Positions 25,398-35,100 of a stretch of 64,000 nucleotides of DNA are shown in pieces. Positions within the stretch are counted from its first letter, which is position 1. Every line of letters starts with the position of its first letter. Origin of the DNA: Thalassomonas haliotis (GTDB lineage Bacteria > Pseudomonadota > Gammaproteobacteria > Enterobacterales > Alteromonadaceae); contig NZ_CP059693.1 of the NCBI RefSeq assembly GCF_028657945.1, forward strand, positions 3,038,001 to 3,102,000, given 5' to 3'. Position numbers and translations under genes: made by a program. The notes under the pieces are model-generated. The model did not search any database, had not been told where the DNA came from, and saw only the letters and a program-made list of their open reading frames with translations.

Positions 25398-26723
25398 CTA
25401 TTCAGCATTACTCGATGCTTGTACGGTGACAGTAAAGCCGCGTTTGCTGAATAGGTTTTTCAGACGATCAAGCCCGGCTTGCTCACTAGCAAAACCCGCC
25501 GACTGCCAGTGTTTGCGAATAACGCGGGCACCGACATCGGCCATTTTTTGCGGATCACCTTCGGTTTTTTCTATCGCTTTGCAGCTGACCGCCCCCAGCC
25601 AGTGCATCAGCTTCTCGGCTGCACTTTGTTCCTGTTTACCCCAGGTATGAATTTTCGGACATTTTTCGGTGCGTTTTTTAAATTCTTCAAACTGGGCCAT
25701 CAGCATCCATAACCTGAGTTCTTTACTTTCACCGTCTTGAGTCGCGGTTTGGCTTGATTGCGCCAGCTGGATAAAGGCCGCGAGAATTTGTGAAGTGACG
25801 GCGGCAACCCGAAAAGCGTTTTTTCCCCGGGTGATGGCATGAATACCTGTGTCGTATATCAACAAGTCGCTGCCGGTAACGGCAATGCCGACAGCAAACA
25901 GCTGCCGGTGGTATTCGATTGGCATGGCATTTAACACGCGAATAAGCCGCGCCCCGGTGAAACCGGCCCCCAAGGTTAAGGTTTGCTTGTCCCAGGCATT
26001 TACAGCCGCGGTGCCGCCTTCGCCTGCGGCAACTTTTCTGAATTTTTTCCAGATCTTTTTATCCGCTGCCGTGGGTTTGTCGATGACATCTGTGATGGTG
26101 CGGCTTTCGAGCCAGGTAACAAACGCTTCATTAGGGCGTTTGCCGCCGGACTCAAAGGCCTGATTGGACGCGCTGCGAAAGGCATAACCGCCTTTATTGC
26201 GGTACAGCAAAAACTCGCCGGAGGCGGTAGGGGGCACAAAGGCGGCGCGGTTGGTGTCTATCTGCTGTTCAAAATCATCCCGGGCCTGCTCGGTAACCAC
26301 CAGGTGATCTAATGTCGGCGTTTCAATACCACCTTTGCTGATACTCACCGAAGGCTCAACCCTGGCTTTGCCGCCTTTGGCTTTTTTGCCTTTATTTTTT
26401 GAAAGCTTGCCGGTAAAGCGGGGCAGGCTGTGCAGCCAGTTCTGATTGCCGCCAAAGGTGAGAAGTTCTGCTTTGGTGATCAAACGGGTGGGGCGGTAAT
26501 CTTCGTGATACTCGGAAGAATTGCCGGGAATCCGTTGAATAACAGCACCAGTGCCGCTTTGCTGCTGTTTTCCCTGTGAAGAATGTTCAGATATTGTTTG
26601 GGCGGGATATAAAATATGACGCAATTTTTGCTGGTTGGCATAAGTGCTGGCGGCAGAGAATTTAACAGGAGTTGTTGAAGAGGATTGCTGCTTTGCCAAG
26701 CGCTGAATTGCGTACAGGTGCAT
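25398..26723 (-). CDS. Putative eCIS-associated cargo protein, possible lysozyme-like domain
   Basis: 441 residues, AAGGAGC Shine-Dalgarno seven bases before the ATG, no signal peptide. The first ~65 residues are Gln/Ser-rich, low in structure, and end in 'GTGAVIQR'. A disordered N-terminus closing on a '-VIQR/-VVQR' motif is typical of cargo proteins near extracellular contractile injection systems (DUF4157-type proteins); this is recalled, not searched. A basic segment (KLSKNKGKKAKGGKAR) follows. 'VNAWDKQTLTLGAGFTG' resembles the 'T-x-T-x-G-x-G' stretch of lysozyme-like muramidases. The C-terminus is helical with two late Cys. No injection-system structural genes are in the window. Coding status is sure, function weak. 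Confidence 0.75.
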   Translation of the reverse strand: MHLYAIQRLAKQQSSSTTPVKFSAASTYANQQKLRHILYPAQTISEHSSQGKQQQSGTGAVIQRIPGNSSEYHEDYRPTRLITKAELLTFGGNQNWLHSLPRFTGKLSKNKGKKAKGGKARVEPSVSISKGGIETPTLDHLVVTEQARDDFEQQIDTNRAAFVPPTASGEFLLYRNKGGYAFRSASNQAFESGGKRPNEAFVTWLESRTITDVIDKPTAADKKIWKKFRKVAAGEGGTAAVNAWDKQTLTLGAGFTGARLIRVLNAMPIEYHRQLFAVGIAVTGSDLLIYDTGIHAITRGKNAFRVAAVTSQILAAFIQLAQSSQTATQDGESKELRLWMLMAQFEEFKKRTEKCPKIHTWGKQEQSAAEKLMHWLGAVSCKAIEKTEGDPQKMADVGARVIRKHWQSAGFASEQAGLDRLKNLFSKRGFTVTVQASSNAE

Positions 26724-26868
26724 GCCTGCTCCTTGTTATTTTCTTTTATCCTGTAAGGAAGCTTAGCTTATTGGCGGTAAAGCGCCGCCTGAGGTGTTGG
26801 CTTAGGGATAAATATTGGCGCAGCAAAGTCGAAGGCAGCAGCTTCGGCCGAGGGCCTTTGCTATTCTG

Positions 26869-27189
26869 TTATGCCTGCGTAGCCGTTGTTTCAAGTAAGT
26901 TATCGGCACTATTATCTGCTTTTTCAACAGCTGTTAAGGTGATACTGTTCATGATTTGCTGCTGCGAGGCAAGGGCATGGTCACGCCATTTTTTGTGTTT
27001 ATTGCTGAAATCGACCCTGTGGCTAAAACATCAGAGCAAATAGTGCTGCTTATCAAGGGGCAGGCAGTAATGATCTTTTCTGCTCAGGCTGTTGGCCGTG
27101 ACTTCCTGGTAGAATACCCATTGGTCGTTATTAAAGCTTATTATTTTAGCTGGCGGGATCGGCGGCTGTCCGTGATTTTCAACATCCAT
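26869..27189 (-). pseudogene. Broken small gene upstream of the eCIS-like cargo gene
   Basis: One minus-strand frame reads convincingly as protein from about 27294 to 26869 but has an in-frame TGA at 27031-27033. The part before the stop ends 'SRKDHYCLPLDKQHYLL'; the same frame then continues 'CFSHRVDFSNKHKKWRDHAL' to a TAA. The only ATG upstream is at 27189, although coding-like sequence ('KQRLEKQSAARATPFSEERF') extends before it, suggesting the true 5' end is also lost. If intact it would encode a protein of at least 106 residues, 145 bp upstream of the cargo-like gene and in the same direction. A genuine 52-residue product from 27189 remains possible. Confidence 0.45.
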
Positions 27190-27312
27190 TTTTAACGCCT
27201 CTGCAAAGCGTTCTTCACTAAAAGGGGTTGCCCGTGCAGCAGATTGTTTTTCAAGCCTTTGTTTTATTTCGTATTGATACCCGCTACCAAGTCTTCAATA
27301 ATTTCACCATTA

Positions 27313-27764
27313 TGAAAATATTCTACTTCACTGTTAGTAGCTTGCTGATAGCGGCTATTTGGTTATTCGCGCCTTATATCGAGGGAAAATATGTCCGCCA
27401 GGGAGGATTAACAACAATCGAAGCCGAATATTTCACCGTCACCGGCGATCCCCTTTGCACTAAATTGTACCGGGTAGAAAAGGGGAAAATAACGGATCAC
27501 GGCGTTTTCCCCAATATGCCTGCCGATATCCCGGATCCCCATACGGTGTCTGAGCTTAAAGAGGGTGACAGGTTATTGTTAACAGGTTATTTATATCAAT
27601 GGCAGGAAACGAATTTGCTCACCGGCACTATCAGTAAGCGAAAAGTTAATATGATCGATGTTATCCGCTGGCAACAGAGCAATCGGCTCATTTATAAAAC
27701 ACAACAAAGGGAGTTTGCTGCCTCGGCGTTCAGCCAAAAAAACGATACCGACTGCCGCCGTTAG
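27313..27764 (+). CDS. Small membrane-anchored protein of unknown function
   Basis: 150 residues from the ATG at 27313; the frame runs further upstream, but this Met opens directly into a transmembrane helix (FYFTVSSLLIAAIWLFAPYI). The remaining ~125 residues form a periplasmic domain with beta-like segments ('AEYFTVTGDPLCTKLYRV', 'GDRLLLTGYLYQWQETN'). No Shine-Dalgarno is obvious. Family not recognised. It diverges from the broken gene on its left. Confidence 0.65.
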
Positions 27765-28172
27765 TCAAGATGTAAGGTGTTGTATTTATTCTCTTTAATG
27801 TTGTACGGCAATCCATACAGTATCCCCGGTCCATGCCAAAATTAATCCCGCCCCAAGTCGGCTTTTCTCTCCTTTTATACTGTTACTATCCTACCCCCAG
27901 CCAACCCAGGAGGCCGCTTTTTCAAAGATAAAACATAAAGGCAAGCGCTATCCCCGAGTGCGACAACACCCGAAGATAGCTAACCACAACAGATACAGGA
28001 GCTATCCATTATGGCTAACACTAATGATATGCCAGAGTTTGCCCGGTTAAAGTATTATTAACAGTCAATATACTTAACAACCGGCAATCAGATAACTTCC
28101 AATCAGGTAACTGTCAACCCGGACTTATGCTGCCAAACATGCCAAAAGCACAACCTATGGGAGGACGGACTC
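27765..28172. other. Intergenic region with a 16-codon ORF
   Basis: 408 bp. It contains a short ORF at 28011-28061 with a good ribosome-binding site (listed separately). Otherwise no gene or strong structure was recognised. Confidence 0.4.
28011..28061 (+). CDS. 16-residue ORF, possible leader peptide or gene remnant
   Basis: ATG preceded by CAGGAG at proper spacing, encoding MANTNDMPEFARLKYY then TAA. The strong translation start with so short a product suggests a leader peptide or the surviving 5' end of a deleted gene. The next gene starts 112 bp downstream. Confidence 0.3.
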   Translation: MANTNDMPEFARLKYY

Positions 28173-28472
28173 ATGGCTGATTTAACTGACACCTCAGCTG
28201 AGCTTAAGGCGGAAATAAAGCCGGTCTTGTCTGAGCTGGTTTCGCTTAGCGACGATTTTGGCAAATTCAGCCAGGAGTGCGCCTTTCTTTGCGATGCTTT
28301 TGCCGCGCTCACCCAAGAGCCCGAGTGCATTGTCCCCGATACCAGCGAGGGCATAAGGCACCTGAGTTACTGGCTAAAATGCGAGGCAAAAGGTTACCGG
28401 CAGAAAATCGACAAGCTGTATGGGCATTTATATGACAGGGTCAGGGAAACGGAGAATAAAGCTTCAGTTTAA
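28173..28472 (+). CDS. Small acidic helical protein
   Basis: 99 residues, no signal peptide, strong GGGAGG Shine-Dalgarno. Mostly helical and acidic ('TSAELKAEIKPVLSELVSLS', 'GIRHLSYWLKCEAKGYRQ'), with four cysteines. The family is not recognised. The 'SEGIRHLSYWLKCEAK' helix recalls small tether or stress-related proteins, but no function is claimed. It stands alone, followed by a terminator hairpin shared with the convergent HD-GYP gene. Confidence 0.7.
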   Translation: MADLTDTSAELKAEIKPVLSELVSLSDDFGKFSQECAFLCDAFAALTQEPECIVPDTSEGIRHLSYWLKCEAKGYRQKIDKLYGHLYDRVRETENKASV

Positions 28473-28509
28473 AGCCACATGGCTCTATGCCGGCTAGTCC
28501 GCCAGCATG

Positions 28510-28545
28510 ACAGGCAGCCCGGTATAATAGTTGCGGGCTGCCTGT
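28510..28545. terminator. Bidirectional hairpin between convergent genes
   Basis: ACAGGCAGCCCG pairs perfectly with CGGGCTGCCTGT (12 bp, 12-nt loop) between the 99-residue gene and the end of the HD-GYP gene. GC-rich stem; short T content after it, so probably but not certainly a terminator for both. Confidence 0.65.
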
Positions 28546-28679
28546 TATCTCTGGCGTTTAACTTGCGGCTGTCTGCCTTAGCGTAAATTGTCCCGGGCGG
28601 GCCTGAAGGCAGTCTGCCAGGCTAAGCGCCTTCTTTTGGCCGCTTTTTATGCGCTTGTGCTTGCTGCTGTTTATGCCAC

Positions 28680-31600
28680 TTATGACAAGTAAGCACTGAT
28701 ATCCGTGATGTCGATTTTATCCTTCGCCATAAACCGCTGTGCGTATTGTAAATATGTACCGCTGGTTAAAAACAGTTCAAACAGGTCCTTATCTATATGT
28801 GAGGTATTACTCATATGGTGCAAAATATTGAGGGATTCGCTTAAGGTTTTGCCTTTTTTGTAGGGCCGGTCGGAGGCGGTCAGTGCTTCAAAGATATCGG
28901 CGATGGCGAGGATCCTCGCGGGAATGGAGAGCTGGGCCGCGGTTAACTGGCGCGGGTAGCCGGTACCGTCGAGCTTTTCATGATGGCCGCCGGCGTATTC
29001 CGGCACCCTGGCCAGCTCTTTTGGCAGCGGCAGGGTTTCCAGCATCATGATGGTGGCAATAATATGTTCATTGATAATATAGCGGTCTTCCGGGGTTAAG
29101 GTGCCGCGCTGTATGATCAGGTTGTAGATTTCTCCGAGGTTTTGTTTATGCTCTGGTATCTGCACTTTAAAGTCGAACGCTTTTTGCCGTTTAACGCCGT
29201 CGCTGCGTGGCGTCAGGTGTCTGGCCTTGTTGGCGAGTAAAGGTTCGGTGCAGGGCAGGCGGGTGTCTTCTGCTGGCAGGTTCCGGCTTTCTTCCGGCGA
29301 TAGCCCTAAATTATCTGCCAGGTGGCGCTGCCATGTTTGCCCGGCAATTGCCTGTAGCCGGGTTATTTTTTCATCGTCCATAAATTCGCCGCCGATATTG
29401 CATTCGGCGACAAAGGCAAAGTCGTCGGTGATTTGTTGTTTCTTCTGGTCCCGTTGCTGTGCTAGTTGCTCTGCCTGCCCGGGCCGGGCCGATAATTGCT
29501 CCAGATAGGCGATATCGGCGTCGCGCAGCAAGACTTCAAAGCGCATTCTTATTTCGTGAATACGGTTGTAGATGGCTTCAAGCTTACTGCCTTTGTCTAC
29601 TATATGCTCCGGGGTGGTGATTTTGCCGCAGTCGTGCAGCCAGGCGGCGACTTTAAATTCCCGCCATTCCTGTTCGCCTTTAAAGTGAAAGGTTTTAAAA
29701 CGGCCGCTCTGGCAGGCATCGGCTTTTTCTGCCAGCATAAAGGCCAGTTCAGGCACCCGGGCACAGTGCTCGCCGGTATAGGGGGATTTATCGTCAATGG
29801 CCTGGGCAAGCAGCTGAATAAAAGAGTCTAATAAGTTTTTTTGCTCGGCTTCATGTTTTTCCATGGCGCTGGCCATGTAAACCATGGAATGGGAAAGCTG
29901 GTTGATTTCCTTGATCATAGACGGCACTTTGGTGACCTGGTCAAAGCGGCGGTTTCTGACTTTATCGTTTTCCATGATCAGCAATTTGATCGGATTGACT
30001 ATTGCCCGGGTCAGAAAAAAGATCAGCGGAATAAAGCCGATGATGGTTAAAGTGGTGATCAGCAGCGATATTTTTACCTGCTCCATATAGGGGCCGATTA
30101 TATTGTCTATCGGGATCAAAATCGCCAGGTATTCTTTTTCGCTGTTCAGCGACTGCAATGCCCGGGTATAGGTTAAATAAACCGTGTTCCTGATGGTCAG
30201 TTCCCGCGTTGTCGCCCGGCCGTCGCCCACCAGGGTGAGCAGTTGTTGATGGGGCAGCCGGTCGAGTGTCAGTGTCTCCGGTGTGGTTTTGTCGTTTCTG
30301 GTTTGTGAAGAAGACAGCCATTTCTCGCTCAGCCGCTGTTTTTCCTTGTCGGTAACCGAGGCTATGGCTTTGTTGATAATCGTCATGAGCCGGGTATTTT
30401 CAGGTTTTAGCATAAAATGGTAAGTCGCAAACTTTGCCGACAGGCTTGATAATTCCGGCAAGGCATTGTTTTGCATTAAATTATCAATGAAGTAGTTGTT
30501 GATTAAATGCTCGGAAACCGGGGCTAATTCGAAATAGATATCGGCATGTCCTTGCTGTACTGCTTTTAGTGAGTCCAGCGAGTCCAGAGTGCTCACCGTT
30601 TGGATACCGGGGAAGTCCTGTGCGAGCTTTTGACCGAGATATTCACTCAGGGCGTAGCTGTGGGGCAAGGCAATAGTTTTGCCCTTGAGTTGCTCGAAGC
30701 TGCTCAGTGGCGGCTCGTCTTTACGGGTATTGGCGACAATTCTGCTTTTGAAATAGGGTTGTGAAAACAGCGCATACTCCCGCCTGGCCGGGGTCGGGAT
30801 CATAGATTGCAATATTTCGATTTCGTTGTTGTTAAACATGGCTATCAGTTGGCTGAAGCTGTAACCATTGATAAATTCAAAGGTCAGGCCGGTTTTTTTG
30901 CCTATCAGTTGCAGGTAATCCACCGAATAGCCCTTAGGGGCGCCGCTGACGGAAAACTCAAATGGCGGAAAGTCATAAACATTGGATACCCGGATAGTTG
31001 GCAGGCCTTTGATATAGGCCTGTTCCCGGGGGGATAAGGCGATCGCCCCGGTTGTCGACTGTTCGTCCTGTAACTTGGGCATTCTGCGCGCGGTCACCTG
31101 GCCTTTGTCGTTAAAGATAAATACTTCTCCCGCCTCTGAGATGTACTGATCGCGGAGAAAGGCCGACATGCTGTCAAACGAGATATCAACACCGACCACA
31201 TGGCCGCCGGCGGTTTTTTTGGCGTAGGTGACCCCGGGCGATTTTAAAAAACTGAACATATAGGGCGGGGTTTTGATCACCCGGCCGTTAGCGGCGGCTT
31301 TTTTATACCAGGGGCGGGTTCTGGCATCGTAACTGGTGTTTTTTTGCTGGCTGGTACGCAGTTGCAGCCTGGCATCATAATACTCCCAAATCTGGCTTTT
31401 TGTTTGATTTTGCGGCAGTACTTTTATCATCACCCAGCGGTCATTTAAGGTGGCGGTGAACTTTTTCCTGATCAAGGGGGAAGCATTTAAGTTGATCAGG
31501 TGCAGCGAACTGCCGTCCGGGTAGCCGATCAATATCTGGTAAATAAGCCTGTTATCACTGAGTGCCCGGGTCAATATCGGCAGCAAAGGGTGGCCGGTTG

Positions 31601-31883
31601 CAGCCCCGGCCGGTACCTTTAACTCCTGGTACAGCTCAAGCATACGGGTCAGGTTTACGCCGGTATTGTCCATTTCTTCCATACGCTCACTGACATTTTG
31701 CGCAATGTTATTAAACTGGGCGCTGGTGGCGGTGAAGGCGATTTCCCGGCTTAAATAAAACTGCATTGCCAGTGCGGTTAAGGCGGTAGCCGCCGTTACC
31801 AGCAGAAAAGTGCCCAGGATGGTCAGGCGTATGGTAAAGGTTAGTTTTTTTAGCGTTTTTAGCACTTTTCTGAAATTGAACAT
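28680..31883 (-). CDS. HD-GYP c-di-GMP phosphodiesterase with Cache and solute-binding sensor domains
   Basis: 1067 residues from the ATG at 31883 (AGAGAA upstream); an earlier ATG at 31928 lacks a ribosome site. TM1 at ~18-42. A Cache-type extracellular sensor follows (to ~270; 'RTRPWYKKAAANGRVIKTPPY', 'GVDISFDSMSAFLRD'). Then a family-3 solute-binding domain (~285-510; 'IRVSNVYDFPPFEF', 'MFNNNEIEILQSM'), TM2 (~610-630) and a HAMP-like linker. The HD-GYP domain has 'AAWLHDCGKITTPEHIVDK' and the full 'HHEKLDGTGYP' signature, with 'RILAIADIFEALTASDRPYK'. All catalytic residues are present, so it should hydrolyse c-di-GMP in response to an external ligand. Divergent from the GGDEF-EAL gene at 32129. 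Confidence 0.9.
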   Translation of the reverse strand: MFNFRKVLKTLKKLTFTIRLTILGTFLLVTAATALTALAMQFYLSREIAFTATSAQFNNIAQNVSERMEEMDNTGVNLTRMLELYQELKVPAGAATGHPLLPILTRALSDNRLIYQILIGYPDGSSLHLINLNASPLIRKKFTATLNDRWVMIKVLPQNQTKSQIWEYYDARLQLRTSQQKNTSYDARTRPWYKKAAANGRVIKTPPYMFSFLKSPGVTYAKKTAGGHVVGVDISFDSMSAFLRDQYISEAGEVFIFNDKGQVTARRMPKLQDEQSTTGAIALSPREQAYIKGLPTIRVSNVYDFPPFEFSVSGAPKGYSVDYLQLIGKKTGLTFEFINGYSFSQLIAMFNNNEIEILQSMIPTPARREYALFSQPYFKSRIVANTRKDEPPLSSFEQLKGKTIALPHSYALSEYLGQKLAQDFPGIQTVSTLDSLDSLKAVQQGHADIYFELAPVSEHLINNYFIDNLMQNNALPELSSLSAKFATYHFMLKPENTRLMTIINKAIASVTDKEKQRLSEKWLSSSQTRNDKTTPETLTLDRLPHQQLLTLVGDGRATTRELTIRNTVYLTYTRALQSLNSEKEYLAILIPIDNIIGPYMEQVKISLLITTLTIIGFIPLIFFLTRAIVNPIKLLIMENDKVRNRRFDQVTKVPSMIKEINQLSHSMVYMASAMEKHEAEQKNLLDSFIQLLAQAIDDKSPYTGEHCARVPELAFMLAEKADACQSGRFKTFHFKGEQEWREFKVAAWLHDCGKITTPEHIVDKGSKLEAIYNRIHEIRMRFEVLLRDADIAYLEQLSARPGQAEQLAQQRDQKKQQITDDFAFVAECNIGGEFMDDEKITRLQAIAGQTWQRHLADNLGLSPEESRNLPAEDTRLPCTEPLLANKARHLTPRSDGVKRQKAFDFKVQIPEHKQNLGEIYNLIIQRGTLTPEDRYIINEHIIATIMMLETLPLPKELARVPEYAGGHHEKLDGTGYPRQLTAAQLSIPARILAIADIFEALTASDRPYKKGKTLSESLNILHHMSNTSHIDKDLFELFLTSGTYLQYAQRFMAKDKIDITDISAYLS

Positions 31884-32128
31884 AGTTCTCTGTTTTCGGG
31901 AGTGGCAGGTTTTGACCTGAATTAACATAATGAAATAAAAGCCAATTAAGTTAATTTTAGACTACCGGATAGAAAGTGAACTCTTTAGTTCAGGGGATTC
32001 TGCCTGGCCGCTGTTCTCCGGGGAGGGGGATTTTTCAGATTTGGCGGGAGACAAAGCTGCGGCTAACTGTTTCTGATACATTATACTGGTGTAAATGTCG
32101 GGTATCTTATGAGGTTTACTTATCTGAT

Positions 32129-35100
32129 ATGTCAAATAATAACGCCCATAACCTAGTGCTTATTCCCTTGCTGGCAATTATTTATTTCTTTGCCGCCTGG
32201 CTTGGCTTGCAACTGGCTTTTGAAGAGGTCAATATAACGCCGCTGTGGCCGCCAACCGGTATTGCGCTTGCCGCGCAGCTTTATTACGGTAACCGGGTAT
32301 GGCCGGGGATCTTTATCGGTGTCTTGCTGATTAATGCTTACCTGCAAACCCATCTTGCGGCGGGCCTGGCCATTGCCGTCTGCAACACCCTGGAAGTGGT
32401 GGCGGCGGGTTATTTGATCACCCGCTTTGCCAGCCGCTGGCCCTTTGCCAAATTACAGCAAACCGTGTTTTTTGTCCTGAGTTTATGCATCGCGACTATG
32501 ATCAGTGCCAGCGGCGGTGTCGCCAGTTTATATCTGGCCGGCGCCCTGGCCAAAGACGCTATTGGCATGTTGTGGCATACCTGGTGGCTGGGGGATCTGG
32601 CGGGGGGACTTATTTTAACGCCATTTTTACTCACCTGGAGCAGGAGACCGAAAGAAAGCTATAGTGCAGCGCAATTGCTTGAGGCGGCAGGACTGATATT
32701 GTTTACTTTGGCGTTAATGTATCTGCTGTTTTTTACTCATTTGTCTTCATATGCCAATCAATACTTGCTGGTTTTTGCTTTATTGCCGATTTTATTCTGG
32801 ATGTCCTTTCGTTTTCATCATCACGGTGCAACCCTGATGATTTTAATCGTGTCTGTGCTGGCCATAGTCGGTACTTTACATGGCTACGGACCTTTTGTGC
32901 TGACAACGGAAAATGATTCCCTGCTGGTGCTACAGGCCGCCGTTGGCAGTGTAATGATCACGGTATTATTGCTGATTGCCAGCCAGGAAGAGCGCCTGTA
33001 TGCCATTGCCGGACTCAGGCAGAGCCGGGAAAGCCTTGAAAGCCAGGTGTCGCAAAGAACCCTGGAATTGAAGAGTGCCAATGCTTTGCTGGAAAAGGAA
33101 ATTTATCATCAAACGCATTTAACGGAAGCGATAAAAGGTTTGCTGCATATTGTCGACGGCTCGGCAAAGCAGGAGTTTTTTATCCGTTGTGCCCGCGGGC
33201 TGGCGCAGACGTTTGAAACCCGTTTTGCTCTGATTGGGGTCTTTGCCGATCAAAGCAAGAGCAGTATCAAAACACTTGCGGTTTGCCACAGCAACCGGGT
33301 CGGGGAAAACTTTATTTATGATCTTAAAGGAACGCCCTGTGAAGATGTGCTGAATCATGCCGTTGAACTGGTGCAGGAAAACGCCGCCGAGCGCTATCCT
33401 GACGATAAGTTATTGGTGGATATGGGCATTGAAAGTTATTTTGGCGCGCCTATTATCACGCCGGAAGAAGAAGTGATCGGTATTATGGCGGTCATGGATA
33501 TCAAAGCTATGCATATTTCCAGCTGGAAACAGCCTTTGCTGAGGCTCTTTTCCAACCGGGTGGCGCTGGAGCTGCAGCGCAGGCTGGCCACAGAGAAATT
33601 AGAGCTGGCAGAGCAGGTGTTTAATGAAAGTAGCGAAGCCATTATTATTTGCGATGCACAGAAACATATCATCCGGGTTAATCCTGCCTTTACTGAACTC
33701 ACCGGTTATTCCTTTGACGAAGTTTTTGGCAATCAACCCGGCAAGTACCTGTCGGTAAAAGAAAACAGCGACTGTTACTATGCCTTATGGTCGACGATTC
33801 AAGCGCAGGGGGCCTGGCACGGGGAAATGGATAACCGGCGAAAAAATGGCGAAGAATATGTCAGCTGGCAAATGGCCAAGTCTGTTGTCGGTGAGGATAA
33901 TGAGCTGCAGCAATATATTTTCATTATTAATGATATCACCGAGAAGAAACGCGCCGAAGAAAAGATCTATCAGTTGGCCCATAACGATGCCATTACCCAG
34001 CTGCCCAACCGGATCGCTTTTCATCAGCAACTGGAAAGTGCAATGAGCGAAGCCATGAAAAGCGGTGACCGTTTGGCGGTGATGTTTATCGACCTGGATA
34101 ATTTTAAGCTGATAAACGATACCTCGGGCCATCCGGTGGGGGATGAGTTATTACAGCAGGTTGCGCGCAGGTTTGAGCAGGCGGCGGGGGAAAGTGCCAT
34201 GGTTTCCCGCTTTGGCGGTGATGAGTTTACCGTGATGTTGCCGGTGATTAACGGCATTGAAAGTGTGGCGACCCTTGCCCAGGCGCTGCTTGATGCCCTG
34301 AAACCGCCTTTTCGCCTGACCTGCTGCGAGGCGACCACCAGCGCCAGTATCGGTATCGGCATTTACCCGGACAACAGCGATGAAATTTCGACCTTGCTCA
34401 GCTGCGCCGACAATGCCATGTATCGCGCCAAAGAAAGTGGCCGCAGCGGCTATCAGTTTTACACCGAGCAGATGCATATTGATGCCCAGCAGTTGGTGGA
34501 GTTAGAGCAAGATTTACGGCATGCCTTAAAAAATAATGAGTTTACCCTGGTCTACCAACCGCAGGTACAGTTGGACAGCATGCAAATTAGCGGGGTGGAA
34601 GCTTTACTGCGCTGGCATCATCCGCATAAAGGTTTGATTTCACCTGATAAGTTTATTCCTGTGGCGGAGTCTTCCGGTTTGATCGTTGCTATAGGGGCCT
34701 GGGTGATCAACCAGGCCTGCCGTCAGCTCAGCTACTGGCATGATTTAGGTTTTGAGCAGCTGAGTATGGCAATAAACCTCTCTGCCCGGCAGTTCTTCCA
34801 AAAAGATTTATTGGCCACTATAAAGCAGGCGATAGCCGATCATAATATTCCCCCGCAAAAGGTAGAGTTTGAGATCACCGAAAGCATGATGATGCGCAAT
34901 ATCGAAGAAACTATCGCTATTCTTCATCAAATTAAAACCTTGGGTGTTCAGCTTTCGGTGGATGATTTTGGCACCGGCTATTCTTCCTTGTCCTACCTGA
35001 AACGCTTTCCGCTCAATAAAATTAAAATAGACAGAACCTTTGTCAGCGGCTTGCCGGATGACAGTGATGACGGCGCTATTGTTGAGGCGATCATCGCCAT

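Noticed and set aside
26869-27189. Selenocysteine at the in-frame TGA
   Set aside because: No SECIS-like hairpin just after the TGA and no redox-motif context; a nonsense mutation is simpler.
27313-27400. Extension of the broken minus-strand gene into 27313-27400
   Set aside because: It would overlap a convincing plus-strand gene and requires a frameshift; the similarity to coding is likely a shadow.
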